Of a DNA stretch of 64,000 nucleotides, positions 1 through 9,692 are shown piece by piece. Every line of letters begins with the position of its first letter. Position 1 is the first letter of the stretch. The notes under the pieces were generated by a model. That model did not search any database, was not told where the DNA came from, and saw only the letters and a list, made by a program, of their open reading frames with translations. Origin of the DNA: an uncultured SAR86 cluster bacterium (GTDB lineage: Bacteria; Pseudomonadota; Gammaproteobacteria; Magnimaribacterales; D2472); assembly GCA_902632555.1 (NCBI GenBank), contig CACPCZ010000005.1, positions 1 through 64,000 on the forward strand. Reading direction: 5' to 3'. The translations under genes and the position numbers were made by a program.

Positions 1-1
1 C

Positions 2-325
2 CTTGGCCAAATAAATTTTATTAAATATCAACCGTTTTCTGAATTTCCATCTAGCACTAGAGATTTCTCTTTTTCAATAAAAGATTTCAAAAAATATGGT
101 GATGTAATTAAATACTTGTCAAATTTAAGTGATGAAAATCTTAAGGATGCTTTTATTTTTGATTTTTATGTAAATAAAAAACTTAATGAAATAAAAGTTG
201 GCATAAGATTGATTTTTCAATCAAATTTTCACACCTTGTCTGATGACGATATTCAAAATAGTGTAAATAGGCTATTAAAGCCTATTATTGACTTAGATGG
301 AATTTCTGTCCCAGGGCTCAATTAA
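2..325 (+). CDS. pheT: Phenylalanyl-tRNA synthetase beta subunit, C-terminal FDX-ACB domain (5' end outside window)
   Basis: Frame is open from base 2 (LGQINFIKYQPFSEFPSSTRDFSFSIKDF...), upstream of the listed TTG start at 116; PSSTRDFSFSI and the DDDIQNSVNRLLKPI tail resemble the PheT C-terminal domain. Confidence 0.88.
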   Translation, partial: LGQINFIKYQPFSEFPSSTRDFSFSIKDFKKYGDVIKYLSNLSDENLKDAFIFDFYVNKKLNEIKVGIRLIFQSNFHTLSDDDIQNSVNRLLKPIIDLDGISVPGLN

Positions 326-395
326 AAAAAATACATGATAGCTACTATATATTTTAAATAAATGTAAAATACACATTAATACATGTATTACTTTT

Positions 396-2666
396 ATGAA
401 AAATTATAAAAAATACCTATTTTTACCTTTCTTTTTTTATTCATTTAATATTAATAGTCAAGCTATTGACCCATCAATAATATCTCAACTTACTCCCGAG
501 CAAATTAAGATAGCAAAAGATGCATATGCTGGGAGGAACTCCTCAGATAAATCAGTTGAAGATTTGCCAGTTATAGACGAGTCGTTGGTAATAGATAGAT
601 CTACTGAGGATGCAAATAAGATCTCTGGTAAAAAGTATGGATATGATTTCCTCTCATCAACACCTACTTCTTTGACAGCAGTTGGAGATCTTCCTTTGCC
701 TAATGATTATAGAATTTCTTTGAGAGACCAATTTACGGTCATTTTATCGGGTTCAAAAGATGCCATATTTAACTTAAATGTAAAGCTTGATGGCACAATT
801 TTATTTCCTGAGCTTGGCGCCATTTCTGTGGTAGGACTTAGCTTGCAAGAAGTTAAGGACAAATTATCGTTATTAATAGAGCAATCATATATCGGGGTGA
901 ATATCGACATCTCATTACAAAATTTAAGCGCTAAAAAAATCACTATAGTTGGAGCAGTCAAAACACCAGGAACCTACCTTGTTAATCCTTTTAGCACTAT
1001 TACAGGTGCGCTGGCATACACTGGAGGAATTTCTGAAATAGGCTCATTAAGAGACATCACATTAATAAGAGATAATCAAGAAATTGTTTCATTTGACCTA
1101 TATGACCTACTTATCAGAGGTGATAGATCAAATGACTTGACTATTGAAGCAGGTGACACGTTGCTAATTAATTCGGCCTCTCAATTTGTTGAAATAACAG
1201 GTGCTGTAAAAAGACCAGCAATATACGAAATTTTAGAGGGAGAAACTCTAGAGGATATAGTAGACTTTGCTCTTGGTTTTAATCAAACAGCAAACAAATC
1301 AAATATTTCTGTAACATTTTTAGATTTAAGCCAGGCAGAGATTGTTAAAAAAAATATAAGCAGTCTAGATCAAAGTCTTGAAAATGCATTATCTATTAAT
1401 GTATTTAATTATGTTAATGACGGTACCTCTGATATTCAAGTGCTTGGTGCGGTAGAACAGCCAGGTTTTTATAGTATTAAAAAATATAATAGTTTAGAGA
1501 CTTTAATTGCTAATTTAAAATTTGTGGACGTTTATCCATGGTTGGGAGTTTTAGAGCAGTTTGATGAAAGTAAGGCACTAAAATCCACTGTTTTATTTAG
1601 TTTAAAAGATCCAAGTACTTATAAATCTATAGAACTATTGCCTAATTCCAAAGTTTATTTTACAAACATTAACGACAGATTATTTGATGTTAGTCAAATG
1701 ACAAAAAGTATGATTGAAGAATATGAATTGATACTTAATCATAAACAAGGGACTTTTAGAATGCCTGTCTCTGGTCAATTCTCTGTTGCATCATTTGTGG
1801 ATTTATTGGGTTTGGATATGAGTGATGTTGACAACATAGCCACATATGTTAGCCCAATAGAAAATGTTGTAGTATCTAAAAATTATAAAAATATGCAATT
1901 TACTGCAAAAAAATATAATACTGTTTCATTTAGGTCGCCTGCAAATAGTCTTATTACAGTAAATGTTGCTGGAGCAGTAGAATACCCAGGAACATATTTA
2001 TTAAATGATAATTCTACTATTGAAGATTTATATCAACTAGTTGGTGAATTCAAATCACAAGCCTTTGCTGATGGCGTAATCTTAACAAGAGATGTTATAA
2101 GACAAAGACAGCTTAAATCAATTCAAATTTCAAAAGAAAATTTAAATAAAGTAATATTAACTAGTGCACAAAACTCAGAAAGCGTAGGTGACATAAATGT
2201 CATTAAAGAGCTCAGTAAAACAATTGAACCAGAGAATCTGGGTAGATTGGCAGGAGACTTTTCTCCAAAATCAGAATCTTCAATAAATACAATTTTATTT
2301 GATGGAGATAGAATCTTTGTACCTAAAAAACCAAATTCGATTAATATTCTTGGAGAAGTCCTTAATCCTGTAGCAATTGAATATACAGAAAAAATGACAT
2401 TGCAATCTGCGATCAATAATGCAGGCGGGCTTCAAGAATATGCAGATAAAAGAAGAGTATATGTAATTAAAGCAAATGGCATGATTAAAAAAGCAAATAA
2501 GAATATTTTTGTTAAAAATATTAATTTACAAGCTGGAGATACAGTAGTTGTTCCTAGAAAGATTGTTACAAAGAATCCTGCTATAGAAGCAATAGTTCCT
2601 TTTACTAATATTTTGTCTGATCTTGCATTTTCTGCAGCTGCTCTGGATAACTTGTCTAGTAATTAA
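396..2666 (+). CDS. Polysaccharide biosynthesis/export protein with multiple SLBB domains (outer-membrane polysaccharide export / OtnA-like)
   Basis: N-terminal signal peptide; Poly_export-like LPNDYRISLRDQFTVILSGSKD; repeated 'V.GAV..PG.Y' SLBB motifs (ITIVGAVKTPGTY, VEITGAVKRPAIY, IQVLGAVEQPGFY, VNVAGAVEYPGTY). Confidence 0.87.
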   Translation: MKNYKKYLFLPFFFYSFNINSQAIDPSIISQLTPEQIKIAKDAYAGRNSSDKSVEDLPVIDESLVIDRSTEDANKISGKKYGYDFLSSTPTSLTAVGDLPLPNDYRISLRDQFTVILSGSKDAIFNLNVKLDGTILFPELGAISVVGLSLQEVKDKLSLLIEQSYIGVNIDISLQNLSAKKITIVGAVKTPGTYLVNPFSTITGALAYTGGISEIGSLRDITLIRDNQEIVSFDLYDLLIRGDRSNDLTIEAGDTLLINSASQFVEITGAVKRPAIYEILEGETLEDIVDFALGFNQTANKSNISVTFLDLSQAEIVKKNISSLDQSLENALSINVFNYVNDGTSDIQVLGAVEQPGFYSIKKYNSLETLIANLKFVDVYPWLGVLEQFDESKALKSTVLFSLKDPSTYKSIELLPNSKVYFTNINDRLFDVSQMTKSMIEEYELILNHKQGTFRMPVSGQFSVASFVDLLGLDMSDVDNIATYVSPIENVVVSKNYKNMQFTAKKYNTVSFRSPANSLITVNVAGAVEYPGTYLLNDNSTIEDLYQLVGEFKSQAFADGVILTRDVIRQRQLKSIQISKENLNKVILTSAQNSESVGDINVIKELSKTIEPENLGRLAGDFSPKSESSINTILFDGDRIFVPKKPNSINILGEVLNPVAIEYTEKMTLQSAINNAGGLQEYADKRRVYVIKANGMIKKANKNIFVKNINLQAGDTVVVPRKIVTKNPAIEAIVPFTNILSDLAFSAAALDNLSSN

Positions 2667-2678
2667 CTCAAAAATTAG

Positions 2679-4622
2679 ATGAAGAAAAATATTTCTTTAT
2701 GTTTGCTTTTCATGTCTATCAGTCAAACTACATTATCAGATAGCTTTACTTACAATTCATTTAATAATCACGGAGTTATCGGCTTAATTAATATGCCAAC
2801 TGCGAGATTTTATAACGAATCTTCTTATGGATTTACTCTCTATAATGGAGATCCTGATCAAAAAATTACCATGACTTCGTCACCATATGACTGGATGGAA
2901 GCATCATTTTTTTACACAAATATTCAAAATAAGCCGTATCCAGGCTTCCCAGGACAGGACTATAAGGATAAAGGATTTAATTTTAAATTTAGACTTAAGG
3001 AAGAAGGAATTCTGCCTGCAATCGCAATTGGGATAAATGATGTAGCAGGGACTGGATTTTACAGCTCTGAATATATTGTTGGAAGTTATGGCATCAATAA
3101 TATTGATTTTCATTTTGGTCTAAGTTGGGGGACGTTAAATGGATCAAAAAAAAATATAAAAAATCCCTTAGGCACAGTTAGTAATAATTTTTACGATAGA
3201 CCAACTGGACTTGAAGAAAATGGTGGTCAATTTCAGCCATCAAGATATTTTTCTGGAGAAACAGCATCGCCATTCTTGGGTATTTCATATGCTCTTAATG
3301 ATAAAGTTTTAATTAAACTGGAAACTGACAATACTGTCACTCCAGGAGAAGTAGGATATGAAATCTCAAAAAGTGATTATTCTATGGGTATTGACTATGC
3401 AGTAAATAATAACCTTTCAATCGGTATAGCAAACGAACGTAATAGTTACCTATCTCTCAGGTTCGTATACAAAAATAATCCCAATCAATCCATCAAAAAA
3501 TATCAATACAAAAAATCTGAAATGATAAAGCCTGAAGATGACAAATATAAAAAGCTTGTAAAGAATATTGAAACTAATGGTATTGGCGTTAATAAGATAA
3601 TTGAATCATCTGAATCTATAGGTTTGGAGTTGACTCAATTTACACACTCTAATCTAGATATTATCGAACAGATTATTAAATCTGCATCAATTGATTCTGG
3701 CATTGAAAAAAATATCAAAACAGACCTTAGAATTGCAGATTTGCAAGCGAAATCTAATTTTGACAAAGACTTTGTCAAAAGATCTGAATTAATTTATCAA
3801 AGAAATGAATCAAGAAGATTTTCAACGTCTAATAAATTCGTTTTAAGACCTTATCTAGCTTCGAGAGAGGAGTTTTTTAAAGGAGCTTTGCTTTTAGAGA
3901 ACAACAGCGAATACATAATTTATGACAACTTCTTTTTTTCTTCGAATATTAAGTACTCATTAGCAGATAATTTTGATGATTTAACAATTCCTCCAGTCAA
4001 TACATATCCATCACAAGTTAGATCTGACGTTAAGGATTATTTATTAAATATTGATGAAGGAATCATTATTGGTAGAGCGCAATTTGATTACCATATTACA
4101 CCAAGAAAAAATCATCATCTCATGTTCACAGCAGGCATATTGGAGGAGATGTTCACAGGCGTAGGGTTTGAGTATTTGTATTTTAAAAATAATTCGAACT
4201 ATGCAATTGGTCTTGAAATATTTGATGTGCAAAAAAGAGATTATGAATTCAAATTTGGATTACTAGATTATAAAAATATCACTCATTCTATAAATTTTTA
4301 CTATAGACAATATGAATTAATACCTTTTGATATGAAGATTTCATATGGTGAATATTTAGCTGGAGACGAGGGAGCTACATTTGAAATATCAAGATCTTAT
4401 TTGAATGGAGTAAAATTTGGTGTTTTTGCTTCGTTTACTGATGTATCTTCAGAGCAATTCGGTGAGGGTACTTTTGACAAAGGTATATTTTTTAATATTC
4501 CTTTGGCGGGCAATCTTATTAACTATACATGGAGACCTTTAACTAAAGATCCAGGTGCAAAATTAAATAGAAAACATACTCTCTATGATTTGTTGGTTAA
4601 ATTCAAGCCATATAATTATTGA
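2679..4622 (+). CDS. YjbH-family exopolysaccharide-associated outer-membrane protein
   Basis: Signal peptide followed by 'NHGVIGLINMPTARF...G..T' and beta-rich barrel-like sequence typical of YjbH; directly downstream of the SLBB export gene. Confidence 0.82.
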   Translation: MKKNISLCLLFMSISQTTLSDSFTYNSFNNHGVIGLINMPTARFYNESSYGFTLYNGDPDQKITMTSSPYDWMEASFFYTNIQNKPYPGFPGQDYKDKGFNFKFRLKEEGILPAIAIGINDVAGTGFYSSEYIVGSYGINNIDFHFGLSWGTLNGSKKNIKNPLGTVSNNFYDRPTGLEENGGQFQPSRYFSGETASPFLGISYALNDKVLIKLETDNTVTPGEVGYEISKSDYSMGIDYAVNNNLSIGIANERNSYLSLRFVYKNNPNQSIKKYQYKKSEMIKPEDDKYKKLVKNIETNGIGVNKIIESSESIGLELTQFTHSNLDIIEQIIKSASIDSGIEKNIKTDLRIADLQAKSNFDKDFVKRSELIYQRNESRRFSTSNKFVLRPYLASREEFFKGALLLENNSEYIIYDNFFFSSNIKYSLADNFDDLTIPPVNTYPSQVRSDVKDYLLNIDEGIIIGRAQFDYHITPRKNHHLMFTAGILEEMFTGVGFEYLYFKNNSNYAIGLEIFDVQKRDYEFKFGLLDYKNITHSINFYYRQYELIPFDMKISYGEYLAGDEGATFEISRSYLNGVKFGVFASFTDVSSEQFGEGTFDKGIFFNIPLAGNLINYTWRPLTKDPGAKLNRKHTLYDLLVKFKPYNY

Positions 4623-4759
4623 TTTTATGTTTTTAAAAGAAACATATTTTTATCAATTATTACCGTTTGTATGTACACATATATAAAAAAATATATATAA
4701 TTATGAAAACAACGTTAAATACTGGCGTATATTAGGTATTGGGGTATTAGAGGTAACCA

Positions 4760-5938
4760 ATGAAAAAAAACTTTATTAAAGATTCATTTATATCAATTTT
4801 TGCTTTAACTGCAGTTTTTTTTGTTGGTCATATTAATTCAGAGGACGGTCTAACTGATTCTGAAATTTCCGCTTTAGAATCTTCATATAGTCAGATGTCG
4901 CTTAGTGAGCTATATGCTGAAGCTGATATGTTGATTAATGAAAATGAAACTCTAAGTGAAGAAATAGAAAATACTCAAAACCCTGAAAAAATTAAAGAAG
5001 CTACTACTCAAATTGCAGCTAATGTAAATACGCTTCAAATTTTACAAAGATTTATTCTTGCTCTTGGTGGAGCTGCTGTTATCAATGAAATTGGCTCTGA
5101 TGGAGATATTTCATATCCAGATAGAACACCACCAACAATTAATATTATTGGTGACAATCCTGCAACAGTTGAACTTGGTGGCTCATATACAGATCCTGGT
5201 ATAACAGCTTCTGACGATTCAGGACAAGTTTCAACTACAACATCTGGTACAGTTGATACAGATACAGTTGGTTCATACACGATTACATATACCGCAACAG
5301 ATGCTTCCGGTAATTCAACCACTGCAACAAGAACAGTAAATGTGGTAGATACGACAGATCCAGTGCTAACTATAACTGGAGATAATCCTGTCACAGTTGA
5401 GCTTGGTTCAACATACTCTGATGCCGGAGCTACTGCAGATGATTTAGATACGGTAACTGTAACTTCTACTTCCGATGTAGATACAGATACTGTTGGAACA
5501 TATTCAGTTGTATATACAGCAGAAGATGCTTCAGGCAATACAGCTACTGCAACTAGAACAGTAAATGTGGTTGATACAACCGCTCCAGTATTTACTTCAT
5601 CAGCAAGTTTCAGCGCTGATGAAAATCAAACAACTATTGGAACAGTGACCGCAACTGATTTACAGACAGTTTCGTTCAGTATTTCTGGTAATGAACTATC
5701 TATTACTTCAGGTGGTGTTCTTACATTTGTAACTGCTCCAGATTATGAAGTTAAGTCCTCATACACAGCTACAGTAACAGCAACTGATGCAAGTGATAAT
5801 GCTTCAACTCAAGATATTACTGTAACTGTAAATGATGTTGATGAAGATGACGGCACTGGCACCGGCACTGGCACCGGCACAGGCACTGGCACCGGCACAG
5901 GCACAGGCACTGGCACTGGCACTGGCACCGGCACATAA
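4760..5938 (+). CDS. Secreted/surface protein with two tandem Ig-like (DUF5011/HYR-like) domains, a cadherin-like domain and a C-terminal (Gly-Thr)14 tail
   Basis: Signal peptide; two copies of 'I.GDNP.TVELG..Y.D.G..A.D...DTVG.Y...YTA.DASGN...ATRTVNVVDTT'; ends in GT repeat then stop. Confidence 0.8.
   Translation: MKKNFIKDSFISIFALTAVFFVGHINSEDGLTDSEISALESSYSQMSLSELYAEADMLINENETLSEEIENTQNPEKIKEATTQIAANVNTLQILQRFILALGGAAVINEIGSDGDISYPDRTPPTINIIGDNPATVELGGSYTDPGITASDDSGQVSTTTSGTVDTDTVGSYTITYTATDASGNSTTATRTVNVVDTTDPVLTITGDNPVTVELGSTYSDAGATADDLDTVTVTSTSDVDTDTVGTYSVVYTAEDASGNTATATRTVNVVDTTAPVFTSSASFSADENQTTIGTVTATDLQTVSFSISGNELSITSGGVLTFVTAPDYEVKSSYTATVTATDASDNASTQDITVTVNDVDEDDGTGTGTGTGTGTGTGTGTGTGTGTGTGT
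5126..5582 (+). repeat. Two tandem in-frame ~75-aa Ig-like modules within the surface-protein gene
   Basis: Modules at about 5126-5352 and 5353-5582 share near-identical ends (gcaacaagaacagtaaatgtggtagatac / gcaactagaacagtaaatgtggttgatac). Confidence 0.8.
5852..5935 (+). repeat. Hexanucleotide repeat (GGCACN)14 encoding (Gly-Thr)14
   Basis: 14 consecutive ggcacN units with N = t,c,t,c,a,t,c,a,a,t,t,t,c,a, followed immediately by taa. Confidence 0.97.
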
Positions 5939-5943
5939 ATTTA

Positions 5944-6222
5944 ATGGCATTAACTAAGAGCGATATTGCTCAGAATATTGCTAAAAGTACTGATATTTCT
6001 AAACAAGATTCAAAGTTGTTATTAGAGAATTTCATAGAACAAATAAAATTTAATCTAAAAAATAAGATTTCAGTTAAGATTTCTAATTTTGGAACATTTG
6101 AAGTAAAAAAAACTCCTTCAAGGATAGGCAGAAATCCTAAAACCAAAGAAGAGCATATGATTTCAGCAAGAAATAGAATTACACTAAATGCTTCAAAAAA
6201 CATTAAAGATTTTTTAAATTAG
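5944..6222 (+). CDS. ihfA: Integration host factor alpha subunit
   Basis: 92 aa; MALTKSDIAQNI, GTFEVKKTPSRIGRNPKTKEE (HU/IHF DNA-binding arm); canonical partner of pheT. Confidence 0.9.
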   Translation: MALTKSDIAQNIAKSTDISKQDSKLLLENFIEQIKFNLKNKISVKISNFGTFEVKKTPSRIGRNPKTKEEHMISARNRITLNASKNIKDFLN

Positions 6223-6223
6223 T

Positions 6224-6300
6224 TGGTCGGGATGGCCGGATTTGAACCGACGACCACTACACCCCCAGTGTAGTGCGCTACCAGACTGCGCTACATCCCG
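6224..6300 (-). tRNA. tRNA-Pro (anticodon GGG)
   Basis: Reverse complement CGGGATGTAGCGCAGTCTGGTAGCGCACTACACTGGGGGTGTAGTGGTCGTCGGTTCAAATCCGGCCATCCCGACCA folds as a cloverleaf: acceptor CGGGATG/CATCCCG, anticodon stem CTACA/TGTAG with loop CTGGGGG, T-loop TTCAAAT, encoded CCA. Confidence 0.96.
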
Positions 6301-6355
6301 AAATAATATATAATTATCGTCCACAACTACTAAAAAAAATATAAATTTTTGTAAA

Positions 6356-8140
6356 ATGAAATACTTTTTAAATTTTCTATTATTCTGTTTTGCATTTTCT
6401 TTGTATGCATCTGAAAACACTATAACTACATCTTCAGGAAAAGTATCTGCACAGAATAAAAAAGGAGTTTTATTTTTTGAAGACATACCTTATGCAGAAC
6501 CACCAGTTGGGTATTTAAGATGGAAAGCTCCAAGGGAAATCAAACCAAACGAAACATACATAAAACCTAAAAAAGATAATTATTGTGTTCAAAGGCCGTC
6601 AAACCTAGGCGGTATTGATAGCGATGGATATTTTGTTGGTACAGAGGACTGTCTTTATTTAGATATTCATAAACCAAAAAAACATGAAGGCAAGTTACCT
6701 GTAATGTTTTGGATTCATGGAGGGGGCAATACCTCAGGTTATAAAGATATTTATGATTTTTCAAAAATGGTGAAAAAACATGATGTTATTGTAGTCAGGA
6801 TTAACTATAGACTTGGGCCTTTTGGCTGGTTTTATCATCCTGCTATACAAGGTCTTCAAGATGGGATCGATAAAACTTCTAATTTTGGAACACTTGACAT
6901 AATAAGCGCACTAAAATGGGTAAACAAAAATATTGAACTTTTTGGAGGTGATCCAGAGAATATAACTATATTTGGTGAGTCCGCAGGAGGGCACAATGTT
7001 TTATCTTTGATAGTATCTGAAAAAGCAAATGGGCTTTTTCATAAGGCTATATCTATGTCGGGTTACACCACAACAATAAATCAAGAAAAATCATATAAGC
7101 AAGAGCAAAGGTCTTCTACTTCAGATTACTCCAGCTGGAATGTTGTTAATAAGATTTTAGATGATATTAATCAACCTAAGATTCAAGAAAGTTTTTCTGA
7201 AAACGAGCTAAGAGATATTTTACTAACTCTTTCAACCAAGGATTTCTTTAAACATTACTCTGATAGAGAGCCTTATCAGGAATTACCGCTATTGCAATCA
7301 GATGGAATTGTGGTTCCTAGACAGGGTCTCAGAAAAGCACTCTCCAATCCGAAATACGTCAAAGATATACCGATTATTGCTGGCTCAACAAAAGATGAAG
7401 TAAAGCTATGGCTTGCATCTGCAAGATATTTTGTTGATCTTGATTACTCAATATTAGGGACTGTCTTTCGAATACCAAAAGTAATTCTCAAAGATGAAGA
7501 TGCATTTAGCGCTTTCAACTATTATAGAAGCTCTGCATGGAAAATCAGAGGAGTAGACTATCCCCTTCAATCAATTGCTAAAACTGGCAATAATAACCTC
7601 TATGCATATAGATATGATTGGGACGACCACAGAAAGTTCTTAATTGCAGACTTTAAAAAACTAATAGGTGCAGCTCATGCAACTGAAATTCCTCTTTTGG
7701 CAGGGGATTATAAACTTGTTGGAGGTTATCCACTTTCAGATCTTATATATCCACCTTCTGTATCTAAAAGATATACTTCTAAAAATCTAATGAAATTTTG
7801 GACAAATTTTGCTAAAAATGGTGTGCCAGGAGAATCAACAAACTCTATTAAATGGGAGCCTTACGATATAAACAAAATTAGAAATGGAAAATTTTTAGTT
7901 ATCGATAAAAAGAAAGATTTAAAAATGTCATATGATACCAATACATTTGAAAGTCTTATCGATGATTTATATTTAGATATAAGACTTGATGAACTTGAAA
8001 AGTGTGTTGTTTTACTTCAAATGCTTACATTCGTTGGAAACGATTTATACGATGAAAAATCACAGGAATACAAAGGGCAATGTGACAGAAAAGCCTCTGA
8101 AAAGTTTTTAATTGATAACGCAAGTTTTATTGAGTACTGA
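6356..8140 (+). CDS. Type-B carboxylesterase (alpha/beta hydrolase), secreted
   Basis: Signal peptide; EDCLYLDIHKP, GESAGGH nucleophile elbow. Confidence 0.92.
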   Translation: MKYFLNFLLFCFAFSLYASENTITTSSGKVSAQNKKGVLFFEDIPYAEPPVGYLRWKAPREIKPNETYIKPKKDNYCVQRPSNLGGIDSDGYFVGTEDCLYLDIHKPKKHEGKLPVMFWIHGGGNTSGYKDIYDFSKMVKKHDVIVVRINYRLGPFGWFYHPAIQGLQDGIDKTSNFGTLDIISALKWVNKNIELFGGDPENITIFGESAGGHNVLSLIVSEKANGLFHKAISMSGYTTTINQEKSYKQEQRSSTSDYSSWNVVNKILDDINQPKIQESFSENELRDILLTLSTKDFFKHYSDREPYQELPLLQSDGIVVPRQGLRKALSNPKYVKDIPIIAGSTKDEVKLWLASARYFVDLDYSILGTVFRIPKVILKDEDAFSAFNYYRSSAWKIRGVDYPLQSIAKTGNNNLYAYRYDWDDHRKFLIADFKKLIGAAHATEIPLLAGDYKLVGGYPLSDLIYPPSVSKRYTSKNLMKFWTNFAKNGVPGESTNSIKWEPYDINKIRNGKFLVIDKKKDLKMSYDTNTFESLIDDLYLDIRLDELEKCVVLLQMLTFVGNDLYDEKSQEYKGQCDRKASEKFLIDNASFIEY

Positions 8141-8142
8141 GA

Positions 8143-8586
8143 TTAAATATTTTTTGCTTTATCTTTAAGTTTTAAAACCTCGACATCCTTAATTTTAATA
8201 AGATCAGCTACTCTTCTGATAAGCCTCTCTTCTTCAATGTCCAATTTGCTGTCAGCGTAAGCAACATCCCACATAAATCTCAACAATTCAATTTTTCTTT
8301 CCTTTGTGTATTCTTTATTAATGTCTTCTATAAAATCATGAAAAGAAACACTATTTTTACTATAACTCTCAATAATATTGAGAATATCTGACTTATCTTT
8401 ATTTGTTTGCTCTGCGATAGACACTAACTCTTGCATTAAAATTTCTAATTCCTCTTTATTTATTTCGCCATCAATCCTTGCAATTTCATAGGCTAATACC
8501 GCTGCAGTGAGCTCAAAATCATAGGACACAGGCTCTTTTTTTATATTTTCAGAACTCTTTTTTTTAAAAAAATTAAATATTTTCAT
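8143..8586 (-). CDS. TerB-family protein (tellurite-resistance/DjlA-like alpha-helical domain)
   Basis: AAVLAYEIARIDGEINKEE...MWDVAYADSKLDIEEERLIRRVADLI is TerB-like. Confidence 0.8.
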   Translation of the reverse strand: MKIFNFFKKKSSENIKKEPVSYDFELTAAVLAYEIARIDGEINKEELEILMQELVSIAEQTNKDKSDILNIIESYSKNSVSFHDFIEDINKEYTKERKIELLRFMWDVAYADSKLDIEEERLIRRVADLIKIKDVEVLKLKDKAKNI

Positions 8587-9634
8587 CGATAGTTGAGGGT
8601 TTTACGTAAAAGTGAAAAATTAAATAATATGATATCGAAAACAATATAAATAAGTAAAAAGAAATATATTCTTTAAAGTTTGTATCTAGATAGATAGCAA
8701 ACATGCTTAAAAAGGATGTAAATATTATTATTATTAATAATGAAGACTCAGGAGAGAATCTAATCATTAATTTATGATGAATATGATCTCTGCCAGGTGC
8801 TGCCCAGCTGATTCCTCTTAAAGTTCTTGAAATTATAAGTCCAATACAATCAAGCAGAGGAACTGCAATAAACCATACCATTGACATTGGACTTACATTG
8901 TAAGAAACATTTTGAGAAGTATAAATAGCGACCCATGCTACAATAAAACCTAAAATATTTGCTCCACTGTCACCTAAGAAAACAGCTCTTTTTTTACCAA
9001 ATATCCTTAAATTATAGACAAGAAAACCTAAGATTGAGCCAATAACTAGTATCAGCATTGAGTCATAGATAAATCCAGAGTGAAATCCAGAGAACAGCAA
9101 CATAGATAATGCCGATCCAGCACATAAACCATTAATACCATCGATCATATTAAAGGCATTCATTACACCTACAACACAAAATACTGTTACAGGTATAGAA
9201 AGCGAACCTAGCTCCATTCCTCCAAATCCTAATAGATTTCCAAAGTTATTTATTTGAACTCCAGTTACATAAATTATTATTAGAGTTGCTAATATTTGAA
9301 ATAGCAGCCTATATAAATATCTCACTCCAATGAGATCATCTAACAAAAAAAATATTAATAAGCCAAGAGATGCAAACATAATAGTTTCGGAAAACAAAGG
9401 TATGTAACCATTGAGATCATTAAGATCAATATAAATTTTCGCAGAAATCATTATTGATATAAAAATTCCTAAACCACCTGATAATGGAGTAGGTCTTTTA
9501 TGAAACTTTCTGCTTTTATCTGGTAGATCAATTAGTATGTTATTTTTTTTTGCTATATTTCTTAGTAGGCCATTTATAGCAACTGATACGAGAACAGAAA
9601 GAAGCAGTATTGATAAAACTAAATCATTTGTCAT
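8573..9634 (-). CDS. MraY/WecA-family undecaprenyl-phosphate sugar-1-phosphate transferase
   Basis: Multi-pass membrane; RKFHKRPTPLSGGLGIF, NAFNMIDGINGLCAG, FLGDSGAN, GRDHIHHKL. Confidence 0.9.
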   Translation of the reverse strand: MTNDLVLSILLLSVLVSVAINGLLRNIAKKNNILIDLPDKSRKFHKRPTPLSGGLGIFISIMISAKIYIDLNDLNGYIPLFSETIMFASLGLLIFFLLDDLIGVRYLYRLLFQILATLIIIYVTGVQINNFGNLLGFGGMELGSLSIPVTVFCVVGVMNAFNMIDGINGLCAGSALSMLLFSGFHSGFIYDSMLILVIGSILGFLVYNLRIFGKKRAVFLGDSGANILGFIVAWVAIYTSQNVSYNVSPMSMVWFIAVPLLDCIGLIISRTLRGISWAAPGRDHIHHKLMIRFSPESSLLIIIIFTSFLSMFAIYLDTNFKEYISFYLFILFSISYYLIFHFYVKPSTIDENI

Positions 9635-9692
9635 AAATTAATTTATAATTAATGTATTCAAATTATAAAACATTAAAACATACTTAGTTATT

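Noticed and set aside
5035-5538. 167-aa minus-strand ORF rich in V/S/T
   Set aside because: Antisense shadow of the repetitive Ig-like surface gene; composition mirrors the repeats.
6214-6486. 90-aa minus-strand ORF
   Set aside because: It runs through the tRNA-Pro gene and into the carboxylesterase gene; no recognisable product.
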